From: Methanobacterium sp. UBA44
Lineage (GTDB): Archaea > Methanobacteriota > Methanobacteria > Methanobacteriales > Methanobacteriaceae
Length of the DNA stretch: 64,000 bases
Reading direction: 5' to 3'
Assembly (NCBI GenBank): GCA_002494885.1
Contig: DACV01000007.1
Location: 340,628-404,627 of the forward strand
Under the pieces are notes generated by a model. That model made no database searches and had not been told where the DNA came from. It saw only the letters and a program-made list of their open reading frames with translations. How positions within the stretch are numbered: the first letter of the stretch is position 1; each line of letters starts with the position of its first letter. Of the stretch, positions 26,731 through 35,722 are shown piece by piece. The position numbers were made by a program, and so were the translations under genes.

Positions 26731-27945
26731 TTATTTTCCTTTATTTTTTTCAAACTGTTTTAATTGATCTTTATTTTTTTCAATGATATCTAAAAAATCT
26801 TTTATATTAGAAATATTTTCATTTAAAAACTTATCATCAATCTTCTTTAAGAGATGCTTGTTTTTACCTTCAATTTGGCCTTTTTTAGTAGTTTTAATAT
26901 CATCTAAAAGTTCAATAACCTCTCTTACTGTGGTGAATGCATTTTCCTGAGCAACTTTTCCTTTAGGAGTATAATATAATTGATTCCTTGGAACTTCAAA
27001 TATTACAATGTCCCCATTTTCTATCAATTCATCTGTTAATTCAGCTCTTGTAATCTGATTATTCTCATAGGAAGTAAAATAGAAAGATTTAGTCTCCAAA
27101 CACATCGCAGCTAAATACTGAGTATAATCCTCACCTTCAGAATCTTCAATAACCACACCTTTTGGAATACGAACAGTGTTTAAAATTTGCCATATATTGG
27201 TAACTCCTTCTTCTTCATCCCTAGCTTCATTAATATATTCTTTAAAGAAAGCAGCACGAACAAAACGTTGCGAGGGAGTAAATCCGCCAGGAAGGCCTGT
27301 TGTCCCAGTTCCTTGTGAAAAAGGTGTCGCTGTAAATTCACCATATTTTTTTGAACTGAATTGCCGGGGTTGAATGTGAATATAATTTCTGAGATTTTGC
27401 GTGTGCCATTCTAAATCAGGAGTATTTGTCATAACACCAGCAGGATTCTCTTTAAACTTTAATTCGCCACCACTAGGCTCAATCACCACTACATGACCAG
27501 TCAAATCAGCCAAAATAAAATGAAGAGGTATTGATTTATTCAATATAGGCAATTCCTTGTCTATTAATCTAATATTTTTTAAATCCTTTTCTAAATTATT
27601 AATTGATTTATAGTTTCCTAAAGTCCAATTCAAAAACTCCCATGGAGCCAAATTATTTTTACCTTTAACATCTTTTTTATTATAAACTGCCTCACCAGGT
27701 AAATAAAGCTCTGCAATAGCAAGTCCATGCTCATTAATTCCATCAGTGAAAATATAATTTCCAGCTATTCCTCGACCAGTCCCAAGCATTGCATACTTGT
27801 TTGTCATTTCTTTGCCATCTAAAACATGCCAACTATAATCTCTCGGTAAAAAAACAGGATTACCCTCTAAAGGAAACGAAAAATCCATTGTTCTCGCTAA
27901 AAAATGTTTACCATCTTTAGTTTTAGTGAAAATGCTTGTACACAT
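26731..27945 (-). CDS. choloylglycine hydrolase-family amidase (bile salt hydrolase / acylase type)
   Basis: Ntn-hydrolase of the linear amide C-N hydrolase family. After Met removal, Cys2 (MCTSIFTKTKDG) becomes the nucleophile; R18 and D21 of ARTMDF, the GINEHGLA segment, the N/R region near GVMTNTPDLEWH and R226 of PSQRFVRAAFF are in the family order. Known members deconjugate bile acids, acyl-homoserine lactones or penicillin V. At 404 residues it has about 70 more than usual: a lysine-rich, coiled-coil-like C-terminal tail. AAGGAGG precedes the ATG. Confidence 0.88.
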   Translation of the reverse strand: MCTSIFTKTKDGKHFLARTMDFSFPLEGNPVFLPRDYSWHVLDGKEMTNKYAMLGTGRGIAGNYIFTDGINEHGLAIAELYLPGEAVYNKKDVKGKNNLAPWEFLNWTLGNYKSINNLEKDLKNIRLIDKELPILNKSIPLHFILADLTGHVVVIEPSGGELKFKENPAGVMTNTPDLEWHTQNLRNYIHIQPRQFSSKKYGEFTATPFSQGTGTTGLPGGFTPSQRFVRAAFFKEYINEARDEEEGVTNIWQILNTVRIPKGVVIEDSEGEDYTQYLAAMCLETKSFYFTSYENNQITRAELTDELIENGDIVIFEVPRNQLYYTPKGKVAQENAFTTVREVIELLDDIKTTKKGQIEGKNKHLLKKIDDKFLNENISNIKDFLDIIEKNKDQLKQFEKNKGK

Positions 27946-28336
27946 TTTCCCCCCTCCTTGAATATTACAAATATTTATTGACGTATTACATAATAGGTTT
28001 ATGTTTTGCAGATAATAAATTTTTTGGATAAACTTTTGCAGAACCGAAGCAATATATGATCATTCAAACGACAAAATTAAAAAGAAGAAAAAAACCTGTT
28101 TTTGGATGATCTTTATTTAACTCTTTTAAAATGTTTCTTACCTGGCAAAGGACCATGCATCAAGCGCAAAGAGTATATTTCGAATAATAGTCAATGTTTT
28201 AAGTTTTTGTTCGGAATTAACCATTGTCAAACGCTCAATTTTAAAATTCTCACTTATTTTAAAGGGATGTTAAAGTCGCGAACCTTGTTTTGCTGGAAAA
28301 CCCTCTGCAACTTCATATTTGAAGTTCATGCCCATA
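27946..28336. other. non-coding spacer, 390 bp
   Basis: AT-rich upstream region of the amidase gene. Two tiny minus-strand frames of 19 and 28 codons occur (about 28145-28340), without similarity I recognise. No repeat of note. Confidence 0.4.
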
Positions 28337-29074
28337 TTAATCATCTGAACTCTTTTCATCAAGGCCCCATTTTCTACGGAACTTTATTTTTTCCTCTGCA
28401 GTCATCCAGTGACTGCCATCGCAATATGGCTTATTTTCAGATTTACCACATCTACAAAGTGTTTGCCTGTTACGAACTTCATATTGAGTCCCATCAGCAG
28501 ATTCTACAGGAATCCCTCCACGAACCCATATCGGACCTTCACACCCTTTCTGTTTGTCATGAACCATCACAATTGAAGGTTCAAACTCCTTTTCAAATGG
28601 TTCGCCTGTTTTTTTATCCCATAGAACAAGCCTTCCTGAGGGGCAGATCATGGCCTCTTCAATAGCTGTTTGTCTGGCCTCTGGATCATCTGATTTTTGT
28701 ATTAAATCCCTTATCCCGCCTGACCGAAGGCAAAAACGTGAGTGGTCGCAGAATTCGTGTGCATCGGTTAATTTAAGGTCATTTCCCTCAAATATCTCCG
28801 CTTTTTCTATGTATGGTTTTCTGCTGGCTGTTTCTGTACCATCAAAATCAATTTTATTATGGGCACCATCACAATATGGCTTATTCTTTGATGCTCCACA
28901 TCTGCAAAGAATATATCTTTCTTTAAGTGGATATTCATTAACATCTTGCAACTCACGAGTGTGTCCTGCTTCATCTGTGGTGATTACCTGTTCAAGGAGA
29001 GGAACTCCTCCTGAAACCATATATGGGCCATTTTTTAAGATTTTGATTCTCATTTCCTCTTTTTCTTCTGCCAT
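28337..29074 (-). CDS. multi-domain CDGSH iron-sulfur protein
   Basis: A 245-residue protein with two CDGSH zinc-finger-like [2Fe-2S] motifs: CRCGASKNKPYCDGAH (about 57-72) and CRCGKSENKPYCDGSH near residue 208. Between them is a cysteine-bearing region (DHSRFCLRSGG and MICPSGRL) that resembles the divergent Fer4 mono-cluster domain often fused to CDGSH units. A cytosolic redox or iron-sulfur storage role is likely. GGAGT precedes the ATG. Confidence 0.87.
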   Translation of the reverse strand: MAEEKEEMRIKILKNGPYMVSGGVPLLEQVITTDEAGHTRELQDVNEYPLKERYILCRCGASKNKPYCDGAHNKIDFDGTETASRKPYIEKAEIFEGNDLKLTDAHEFCDHSRFCLRSGGIRDLIQKSDDPEARQTAIEEAMICPSGRLVLWDKKTGEPFEKEFEPSIVMVHDKQKGCEGPIWVRGGIPVESADGTQYEVRNRQTLCRCGKSENKPYCDGSHWMTAEEKIKFRRKWGLDEKSSDD

Positions 29075-29096
29075 TTTATAACTCCATTTATTAGAT

Positions 29097-29492
29097 TTAA
29101 ATACAATCTGTTTCAGCCCAGAATGGCTTTATATCAATAAGAGGAGATCCATCAAGGGCATCCAGCCATTTAACAGTCAATTTATTTCCTTCAATTTTAA
29201 TTATCTCTACAAGGCACATCGCTATTGGATTTGGTCTTGCAGGAGATCTAATGGAAAATACTCCTCGTTCCTCAGTCCTTCCCGGGGGAATTCCTGTTAA
29301 TTTATCCCTTTCAGCCCTATCTAACCAATAAAGGATATAATAATGCTTTTTTTGTTCAATATCCTGTAAACCTTCCAGATATTCATCAAAAATTGTGATT
29401 TCACTTATCTCCTCAGAATATCTGCCCTGTCTTGGAGCATCTTTCTTTTCTTTGTAGGGAGAATGGATTACGCCTATCTGTTTTAATTTCAT
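29097..29492 (-). CDS. trmO: TrmO-family tRNA methyltransferase
   Basis: A 131-residue protein of the UPF0066/TsaA family. In bacteria, TrmO N6-methylates t6A37 of tRNA using SAM. Family motifs seen: GVIHSPYKEKKDAPRQGR, HYYILYWLDRA, RTEERGVFSIRSPARPNPI, and LDALDGSPLIDIKPF. The length is that of the single-domain archaeal form, without the bacterial C-terminal extension. It ends 22 bp before the CDGSH gene on the same strand, so the two are probably co-transcribed. Confidence 0.9.
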   Translation of the reverse strand: MKLKQIGVIHSPYKEKKDAPRQGRYSEEISEITIFDEYLEGLQDIEQKKHYYILYWLDRAERDKLTGIPPGRTEERGVFSIRSPARPNPIAMCLVEIIKIEGNKLTVKWLDALDGSPLIDIKPFWAETDCI

Positions 29493-29593
29493 ACATGATA
29501 TATTATTTTATAAATAATTAAAAATTGTGTTATTTCCATTCTCTAAAATAAATCCCTGTTTTCATATTGTTCACAGCATTATCATTTTCTAAT

Positions 29594-30430
29594 TTAAAAT
29601 AAAGAAGCTAAAAACGGTGATCCGGCCGCAAAAGCCAGAAATGTTATCCCCATACCTATTTTAATTTTCTTAGAAACATTTGCTGAATTTTCCACCGATT
29701 GATCCTTTAATATGGAGACTGCACCTATCATGAACATGAAAATGGCAATGAATAGAACCATAAGATAAAGTATATTAAAAATTCCTATAAAATAAAGCGC
29801 TGGACTGGTTATGCTTGCAATTATCATGAAGCTTGCTGCAATAATTGATGATAGTTTTGTTCCATAAATTATTGGTAATGTTGCTGCTCCTTCTTTCTTA
29901 TCTCCTTCCACATCTTCCATATCCTTCACAATCTCTCTGGCCATGGTCATCAAAAATGCATAAAACCCTAAATAAATGGAAGTAATGATTTCACCAACAG
30001 CTATTCCACCAAAAACAAAACAAAGACCTGTAAGGAACGAAATACTTAAATTGCCAATGATAACTGTTTTTTTAAGTTTATATGCATAATATACCATTAA
30101 AAGAGAGCTTAAAAATGCTATCATACCCAGTAAAAAATTTATATAAAATCCAACAATTATTCCTATAATAAACAATAAAATAGAATAAATACCTGCTGTT
30201 TTCCTTGAAATTTTACCAGAAGGGATTGGTCTTTTCGGTTTATTTATCGCATCGATTTTATAATCAAAATAATCATTTACTATATTCCCGGCGCCTGTGA
30301 CAACAAAAACCACAAAACATGCTAAAAATGCGCTTGCTGTAAAATTTCCACTTATTAGCATCACTAAAAGAACGGCGATTACTGCCATTACTGCATTTCC
30401 CGGCCTTAAAATTTCTAAATATGCGTTCAT
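29594..30430 (-). CDS. geranylgeranylglycerol-phosphate geranylgeranyltransferase (DGGGP synthase)
   Basis: UbiA-superfamily membrane prenyltransferase that adds the second geranylgeranyl chain in archaeal ether-lipid synthesis. The first Asp-rich motif is NDYFDYKID followed by NKPKRPIPSG, and the second is VKDMEDVEGDK. About eight to nine membrane helices in 278 residues fit the archaeal enzyme. AAAGTGAT precedes the ATG. Confidence 0.92.
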   Translation of the reverse strand: MNAYLEILRPGNAVMAVIAVLLVMLISGNFTASAFLACFVVFVVTGAGNIVNDYFDYKIDAINKPKRPIPSGKISRKTAGIYSILLFIIGIIVGFYINFLLGMIAFLSSLLMVYYAYKLKKTVIIGNLSISFLTGLCFVFGGIAVGEIITSIYLGFYAFLMTMAREIVKDMEDVEGDKKEGAATLPIIYGTKLSSIIAASFMIIASITSPALYFIGIFNILYLMVLFIAIFMFMIGAVSILKDQSVENSANVSKKIKIGMGITFLAFAAGSPFLASLF

Positions 30431-30634
30431 GAAATCACTTTAGATAGAATTAATTTGTTTATGTAATATTTAAGTTAATGTGATCATCGCTTAAAATAAT
30501 TAACTTAGCATAATTAACATTTTTCACTTAATTTAACCCATAACAATTAATTATTGGAAATCTAGCACTTTAAAAAAAGAAAACCCCAAATAATTACATC
30601 AAATGCATAATTTTAAAAAGAAAATTGGGAATTT

Positions 30635-33097
30635 TTAGGATATGTAAATTCTGGTTGTGCTGGCCCTATTGTTATTTGATTCGTTTGATTCTGGTATCAA
30701 TCCAGTAGAATCAGCTACAGCAATAATATAATAGTATCCTCGCGCTATATTTGCAGGTATACTACAATTAGCCACTGCATTAACTGTTGACCAACCATTT
30801 AAACCATTTACTGTTGCACGCCCAATATAACGATCACTACTACTTTTAATAGCATCTGTAGACAGATAATAGGACACATAGAATGTACCTGAAGTGATTG
30901 AACCACCATTTTTAACTGTACTGCTAACAGAGTATCCTGTTGCGCCTCTTGCGCTATTTCCACCCTGAGTAACTTTTTGAACGCTTAAATCAGGCCGCCA
31001 TACGAAAATCTTGCTTGCACTGGATCTGATATTGTTTGCTTCGTTGGATTCTCGTATGAGTCCTGTTGAATCGGCAACTGCAATGATATAATAGTTTCCC
31101 TGAGCAATATCCTTAGGTATTGTGCATTTGGCTGTTGCAGTGGTTGTTGACCAGCCATTTAAACCATTAACAGTAGCATGACCAATATAACGATCATTAC
31201 TACTCTTAGTAGTGTCTGTAGACAGGTAATAAGATACGTAGAATGTATCTGAAGTGATTGAACCACTATTTTTGATTGTGCTGCTAACTGAATAGTTTGT
31301 TATACCAGTTGCAGTGTTACCGCTCAGAGTAACTGTTTGAACGCTTAAATCAGGTCTCCATATAAAAATTCTACTTGCACTGGTTTTAGCATTGTTTGCT
31401 TCGTTGGATTCTCGTATAATTCCTGTGGAATCAGCAACAGCGATGATGTAATAGTTTCCTTGAGCAATATCCTTAGGTATTGAACCTAATATTTGTGCAT
31501 TAACTGATGAACCACTGGCTAAACCGTTTACTGTAGCGTGTCCAATGTAGCGATCATTACTGCTCTTATACTGGTCAGTAGATAGGTAGTAAGACACATA
31601 GAATGTTTTTGTAATAGTTCCACCGTAATTTTTAACTGTACTGCTAACCGGATAGTTTGTAATGCCAGTTGCAGTATTTCCGTTTGTAGTAATTGTTTCA
31701 GTCCTTAAATCAGCAGGAGCAAGGTTTATTGTATATATTTCAGTGTATACTGGTGAAGGGTTACCTGCTGTGTCGACTGCGTAGAATTTAAGCGTGGTTG
31801 TAATGTTTATTGTTATTGGATCAATATATTCAGTTCTTGTGCTGCTTGTTTGTGGATTGCTGCCATCTGTAGTGTAATAAATCGTTGCAGTACTACCTGA
31901 ATCTGTTTTTGTCAAAGTAACAGTTTTGGAAGTGTTAAAAGTACCTCCTTTTGGACTGGCATTTACAGCCTGCCCTGTAGGTGCTTCCTTACCCAGATTA
32001 TCTAATGCATTAATAAGAGTATTTGCATCGAATGTTTTCTTAGTTTCAGAATCGTACATGTATGTTTCGTAGATTATTGTGGTTATTCCCTGATTTGCAA
32101 TAGGCACTGTAACGTACGGAGTACTGGTCGGATTTGAAGGGCTGTATAATACTAAAAACGGCATTTGACTGATTATTTCGTTAGCATAAGTTGTGGTTAT
32201 GGTGGTATTGGAGATTGGGTATAAAAACCTGTAATAAGCGTATCCGCTGTCTGCACCATGATTTTCATGATTATCCATGACCAACATTGGATTTTCACTG
32301 GAAACATCAGGAACTACAAAGGCTTGAGCCAATAACTGTCCATTCATTCTTCCTTTGATATAATCGCTGGCATCTTGAGTTACATGAACATTATAAACAA
32401 CGTATCTTTTATTTAAATTTGCAGACTTAGATGCTAAAGTATTCACAATAGCAGTATGTATCCCGCTTTCCTGGGGATGTACTCCAATTATAAGTACTAT
32501 AGTCTGGTTAGAAGTTTGATTTCCATAAAATTCTTTTTCCACGTAACCATAGCTTGTATTGCCTATTATATTTGGATTTGTAACAATTGTCCATGGATTA
32601 ACTGTGATATAATCTGGCAGAACACCATTTATTTTATAAGAGTTCAATATCTGGGAGTACATATAAATTAGCGACTCATAACGAATAGTTCCTGTACTGG
32701 TTGATGCATAATTTGGTGCTCGTCCATTGGTATCCATATACGATTTAACACGACTTGCAATATTCAGATACTCTGCTTTACTAACATTTATGCTTGTAAT
32801 ATTCTCTGATGGTGATGGAGCACTGCTATAACTTATAATAGGGATCGTTGCATTGGATGATGCATTAATATTCAACACTGCAGTTGTTGAAAGTTTTAAA
32901 TATTGTGGCATAGTAACCTGATTTTCACCAACATTAGTATTACCTGGAAGTGTGTGATTGATCTCAATGTAAGAATTCACATTTCCTGAAGAGTTAATTA
33001 CTTGCTCAACAGTAACATTAACCGCAGAAACACCGGCAAGATTAAAAAAAAACGCTATAAGAATCACTAATAACAATGTAAAACCTATTTTTTTCAT
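30635..33097 (-). CDS. exported pseudomurein-binding protein with M14-like peptidase domain and CARDB repeats
   Basis: An 820-residue secreted protein. There is a signal peptide (1-25), then a pseudomurein-binding repeat (about 105-166, VKSYMDTNGRAPNY ... NGVLPDYITV). A zinc-carboxypeptidase or deacylase-like domain follows (about 175-370) with GVHPQE (H207, E210), MDNHENHG (H277) and YETYMYD (E344), the ligand pattern of the M14/succinylglutamate desuccinylase fold. A chitobiase-like C-terminal domain (about 378-455) precedes three CARDB repeats of exactly 120 residues each (461-580, 581-700, 701-820). No C-terminal anchor is seen. I infer a wall-bound peptidase or amidase. GGGGGAGA precedes the ATG. 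Confidence 0.82.
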   Translation of the reverse strand: MKKIGFTLLLVILIAFFFNLAGVSAVNVTVEQVINSSGNVNSYIEINHTLPGNTNVGENQVTMPQYLKLSTTAVLNINASSNATIPIISYSSAPSPSENITSINVSKAEYLNIASRVKSYMDTNGRAPNYASTSTGTIRYESLIYMYSQILNSYKINGVLPDYITVNPWTIVTNPNIIGNTSYGYVEKEFYGNQTSNQTIVLIIGVHPQESGIHTAIVNTLASKSANLNKRYVVYNVHVTQDASDYIKGRMNGQLLAQAFVVPDVSSENPMLVMDNHENHGADSGYAYYRFLYPISNTTITTTYANEIISQMPFLVLYSPSNPTSTPYVTVPIANQGITTIIYETYMYDSETKKTFDANTLINALDNLGKEAPTGQAVNASPKGGTFNTSKTVTLTKTDSGSTATIYYTTDGSNPQTSSTRTEYIDPITINITTTLKFYAVDTAGNPSPVYTEIYTINLAPADLRTETITTNGNTATGITNYPVSSTVKNYGGTITKTFYVSYYLSTDQYKSSNDRYIGHATVNGLASGSSVNAQILGSIPKDIAQGNYYIIAVADSTGIIRESNEANNAKTSASRIFIWRPDLSVQTVTLSGNTATGITNYSVSSTIKNSGSITSDTFYVSYYLSTDTTKSSNDRYIGHATVNGLNGWSTTTATAKCTIPKDIAQGNYYIIAVADSTGLIRESNEANNIRSSASKIFVWRPDLSVQKVTQGGNSARGATGYSVSSTVKNGGSITSGTFYVSYYLSTDAIKSSSDRYIGRATVNGLNGWSTVNAVANCSIPANIARGYYYIIAVADSTGLIPESNESNNNRASTTRIYIS

Positions 33098-33179
33098 TAA
33101 CTATCTCCCCCATATTAATAAGCACAATTTTTTATGCCTTTTAAAATATTTAAATATTAATCTCCTAAAAAATGTTCGC

Positions 33180-33629
33180 TCATCTCCGGGGTGTAGTGCA
33201 ATTTAATATTAGTTTTAGGGCTTTTTCAAGCCAGTTTATCCCGTTATTGAATACGAATTGGAAGAATTTCACGTATGAGTTGAGGTTTTTCTTGGAAACA
33301 CCTCGAAACATCCCTAAAAACGGTCTTAATAGTGAATGTCTGTTTTCGGCATTGTTCACATGTATCTTGCCTTCACTGTAGTTTCTGTGTGAATGGTTGA
33401 TTATATGATGGGTTTTAACCATTTTATGCTCTTTTAGGTTTGAATATATTGTATAATCATCTGTAAATATTTTTACAGGTTTTAAACAGTACTCATTCAA
33501 CTTGTTTTCTATTAATTTTTTGGAGAGATTCTTTTCAACTGAAAATATGGTTTTTCCGGTGTTTCTTTCTACAATCGTGATGATTGGTGGCTTATCTTTC
33601 TTCCAGGTGCCTCTTCCTCTTTGTTTCAA
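33180..33629 (-). CDS. IS1595-family transposase, C-terminal part
   Basis: A 149-residue C-terminal half of an ISXO2/IS1595 DDE transposase: QRGRGTWKKDKPP, then ITIVERNTGK, VKIFTDDYTIYSNL with the catalytic aspartate, NHSHRNYSEG, and VNNAENRHSLLRPFLGMFRG with the last acidic residue. It lies in the -1 frame relative to the N-terminal part. A T run at 33648-33655 (eight A on the coding strand) is where the frames part. Confidence 0.8.
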   Translation of the reverse strand: MKQRGRGTWKKDKPPIITIVERNTGKTIFSVEKNLSKKLIENKLNEYCLKPVKIFTDDYTIYSNLKEHKMVKTHHIINHSHRNYSEGKIHVNNAENRHSLLRPFLGMFRGVSKKNLNSYVKFFQFVFNNGINWLEKALKLILNCTTPRR

Positions 33630-34087
33630 CCCTCGTCTTCGTGGTTGTTTTTTTTAACACCCTTAACACCTGTAGATTGGTACATTTCATCTATTTCGAC
33701 TTTTCTAAGTACAACAGGATCTTTAGATTTTTCTGAGAGGTTTTCTCTGAAGTCTTTTGCTAAACGGTAAATTGTATCCCATTTATGCCCCAGTTCTTCT
33801 GATAAACGTTTTATGCTCTTTTTGTCCAAATTCATGAGGATGTACAACATTTCACCCATTGGAATTTTCTTGTTTTCAAATATGCTTCCTGTAAGATCGC
33901 TGAAGTTCAATTGACATTTTTTACAGGAGTAACGTCTGGTTTTACCTTGGAAACCACGGTTATAAATTTTGAAAGACTTACATTTAGGACAATAAATCCC
34001 GTTTGACCATCTTATACTCCTGAAAACATCCATTGCTCTATCTTCCTCAGGAATAAAAAGCTCTTGCACTAACCTATTAGACATCAT
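33626..34087 (-). CDS. IS1595-family transposase, N-terminal part
   Basis: A 153-residue N-terminal half. It has a zinc ribbon with CPKC (in NGIYCPKCKSFKIYNRG) and CKKC, a helical segment, and VEIDEMYQSTGVKGVKK with the first catalytic aspartate. The frame ends shortly after the A8 run. Adding one A there would give KKQPRRRGLKQRGRGTW and restore a full-length transposase. So the element is either a one-base deletion mutant or expressed by slippage. Confidence 0.8.
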   Translation of the reverse strand: MMSNRLVQELFIPEEDRAMDVFRSIRWSNGIYCPKCKSFKIYNRGFQGKTRRYSCKKCQLNFSDLTGSIFENKKIPMGEMLYILMNLDKKSIKRLSEELGHKWDTIYRLAKDFRENLSEKSKDPVVLRKVEIDEMYQSTGVKGVKKNNHEDEG

Positions 34088-34155
34088 ACTTATATTTTAA
34101 GACATCATACTATATAAACATTGAACTATTTAAAGGGCATGAGCGAAAATGTTTT

Positions 34156-34525
34156 AAATATCATAAAATATATTATGATAGTTATTAAATTCACAGGAAT
34201 TTAATATTAGACAAAATTTTGTGAATTCAGACATACCAAAATTATTAAAAATGAACTCTAAAATATCCCAATATGAAAAATTAAACTGTAATTAATAGTT
34301 ATAAAAAATAAATCAGATTATATGTAATAGAAATATTTAATCTAAATTCAATTTAAAATAAAATCATCCTCAAAAAACCTTAATAATCTAATCATTAAGG
34401 TTTTCTTATAGATTGAAATTTCTCTAATGAGTTATAACTATAATAAGACTGCTAAAAATTTAAGAACCCATATAGATCATTATCCTAACGAATCTTCAAT
34501 TTCTAAAAATTAAAATTTAATTTAG
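34156..34525. other. non-coding spacer after ftsY
   Basis: AT-rich stretch between the insertion sequence and the end of ftsY. Apart from the hairpin at 34374-34404, nothing is seen. Confidence 0.5.
34374..34404. terminator. hairpin downstream of ftsY
   Basis: Perfect 11-bp arms AAAACCTTAAT / ATTAAGGTTTT with a 9-base loop, 122 bp beyond the ftsY stop on the minus strand. It could end or stabilise the superoperon transcript. Confidence 0.5.
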
Positions 34526-35698
34526 CTAAATAAGTTGATCAACCATCCACTCAGATTTAAATTCCATTATATCTTCATAAGATTGGCCTACACCTAAAAA
34601 CAGGATTGGCTTGCTTATTACATAACCAATTGAAAGTGCTGCTCCTCCTTTAGCATCGGCATCAGCTTTGGTTAAAATGATTCCATCAACACCTACAGCC
34701 TCGTTGAATTTCATTGCCTGTTCAACTGCATCGTTTCCAGTAAGGGAATCACCGACATAAATTATGATATCTGGCTTTACAACACGTTGAATTTTCTTCA
34801 TCTCATCCATGAGATTTATATTAGTTTGCATTCTACCTGCAGTGTCTATTAAAACTATCTCTTTTCCTTTAGCCTTTGCATGTTCAACTGCATCATATGC
34901 AACTGCAGCAGGATCTGCACCTTTTTTGTGTTTTATTAACTTAACTCCAATATTTTCAGCGTGATGACCAATTTGTTCAATAGCACCAGCTCTAAAGGTA
35001 TCTGCAGCTGCAATAACTGGAGTAAATCCTTCATTTATAAAGTAAGTGGCAATTTTAGCTATTGTAGTTGTTTTACCAGTTCCATTTACGCCGACAAACA
35101 TTATCTTAAGTGGTTCGCCCGATTTTTTTGCATTCTGGGCCATTTCTTTAAGGTCTCTTGTTTCGACACCTAGTATTTCGGAAATAGCTTTTTTCAGGGC
35201 ATTTCTTGTGAATTCAGCTACATCGCTTCTTCTCTTGATTTTTTTACCCACAAGATCTTCTTTTACCGAATTAATTATCTTTTCTGCAACTTCCAGTGCT
35301 ACATCACTTTCTAAAAGTGCCATTTCAAGTTCAAATAAAATATCATCAATATCCTTTTCAGATATTGTCTTTTTAGTGACAAACGAAAACATTCCAGATT
35401 TTTCTTCTTCTATATCTTCAGCAGGATGTTCTTCTGGTTTTTCTTCAGTTTCCTGAACTTTATCTTCCTTTTTATCTCTGGAGAAAATCCCTGATAATTT
35501 TTCTCTAACTCCACCTTCTTCATCTTTCTTAGAAGGTTCCTCTATTTCTTCAGAAACTTTTTTTGGAATAGTTTCTTCTTTTTCCTGTGGCGTTTCTTCT
35601 AAAGGAGTTTTATCTTCTACTTTTTCATCTTCTTTAGAAATTTTATCGCTTATTTTCCCAACAGTGCCGCTAAATTTCTTTTTAAGTGATTCAAACAA
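34526..35698 (-). CDS. ftsY: signal recognition particle receptor FtsY
   Basis: GTPase that receives ribosome-nascent chain-SRP complexes at the membrane. It has an acidic Glu/Lys-rich N-terminal region (about 20-125), an N domain, then the NG GTPase: GVNGTGKTTTIAKIA (G1), DTFRAGA, DTAGRMQTN and TKADADAKGG. I set the start at a TTG (35698), with AAAGGAGTGA about 8 bases upstream, giving 390 residues. A longer frame to 35824 would add 42 residues encoded by palindromic repeat DNA and lacks a ribosome binding site. It is the last gene of the translation superoperon. Confidence 0.92.
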   Translation of the reverse strand: MFESLKKKFSGTVGKISDKISKEDEKVEDKTPLEETPQEKEETIPKKVSEEIEEPSKKDEEGGVREKLSGIFSRDKKEDKVQETEEKPEEHPAEDIEEEKSGMFSFVTKKTISEKDIDDILFELEMALLESDVALEVAEKIINSVKEDLVGKKIKRRSDVAEFTRNALKKAISEILGVETRDLKEMAQNAKKSGEPLKIMFVGVNGTGKTTTIAKIATYFINEGFTPVIAAADTFRAGAIEQIGHHAENIGVKLIKHKKGADPAAVAYDAVEHAKAKGKEIVLIDTAGRMQTNINLMDEMKKIQRVVKPDIIIYVGDSLTGNDAVEQAMKFNEAVGVDGIILTKADADAKGGAALSIGYVISKPILFLGVGQSYEDIMEFKSEWMVDQLI

Positions 35699-35722
35699 AA
35701 CATTCACTCCTTTAAAAACTCT

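Larger units (their letters stand above)
33167..34155 (-). mobile_element. IS1595-family insertion sequence
   Basis: About 990 bp containing a two-frame transposase, bounded by inverted repeats that match at 15 of 17 positions (33167-33183 and 34139-34155; shared core TTCGCTCAT). I could not identify a clear target-site duplication, so the outer ends may be off by a few bases. It sits just upstream of the promoter region of the pseudomurein-binding protein gene. Confidence 0.75.

Noticed and set aside
28102..28665. Open frame of 187 codons on the plus strand
   Set aside because: Its 3' half is antisense to the CDGSH gene, which has clear motifs; no ribosome binding site or family signal.
35046..35456. 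Long plus-strand frame inside ftsY
   Set aside because: Antisense shadow of the ftsY NG-domain frame; serine-rich composition typical of shadows.
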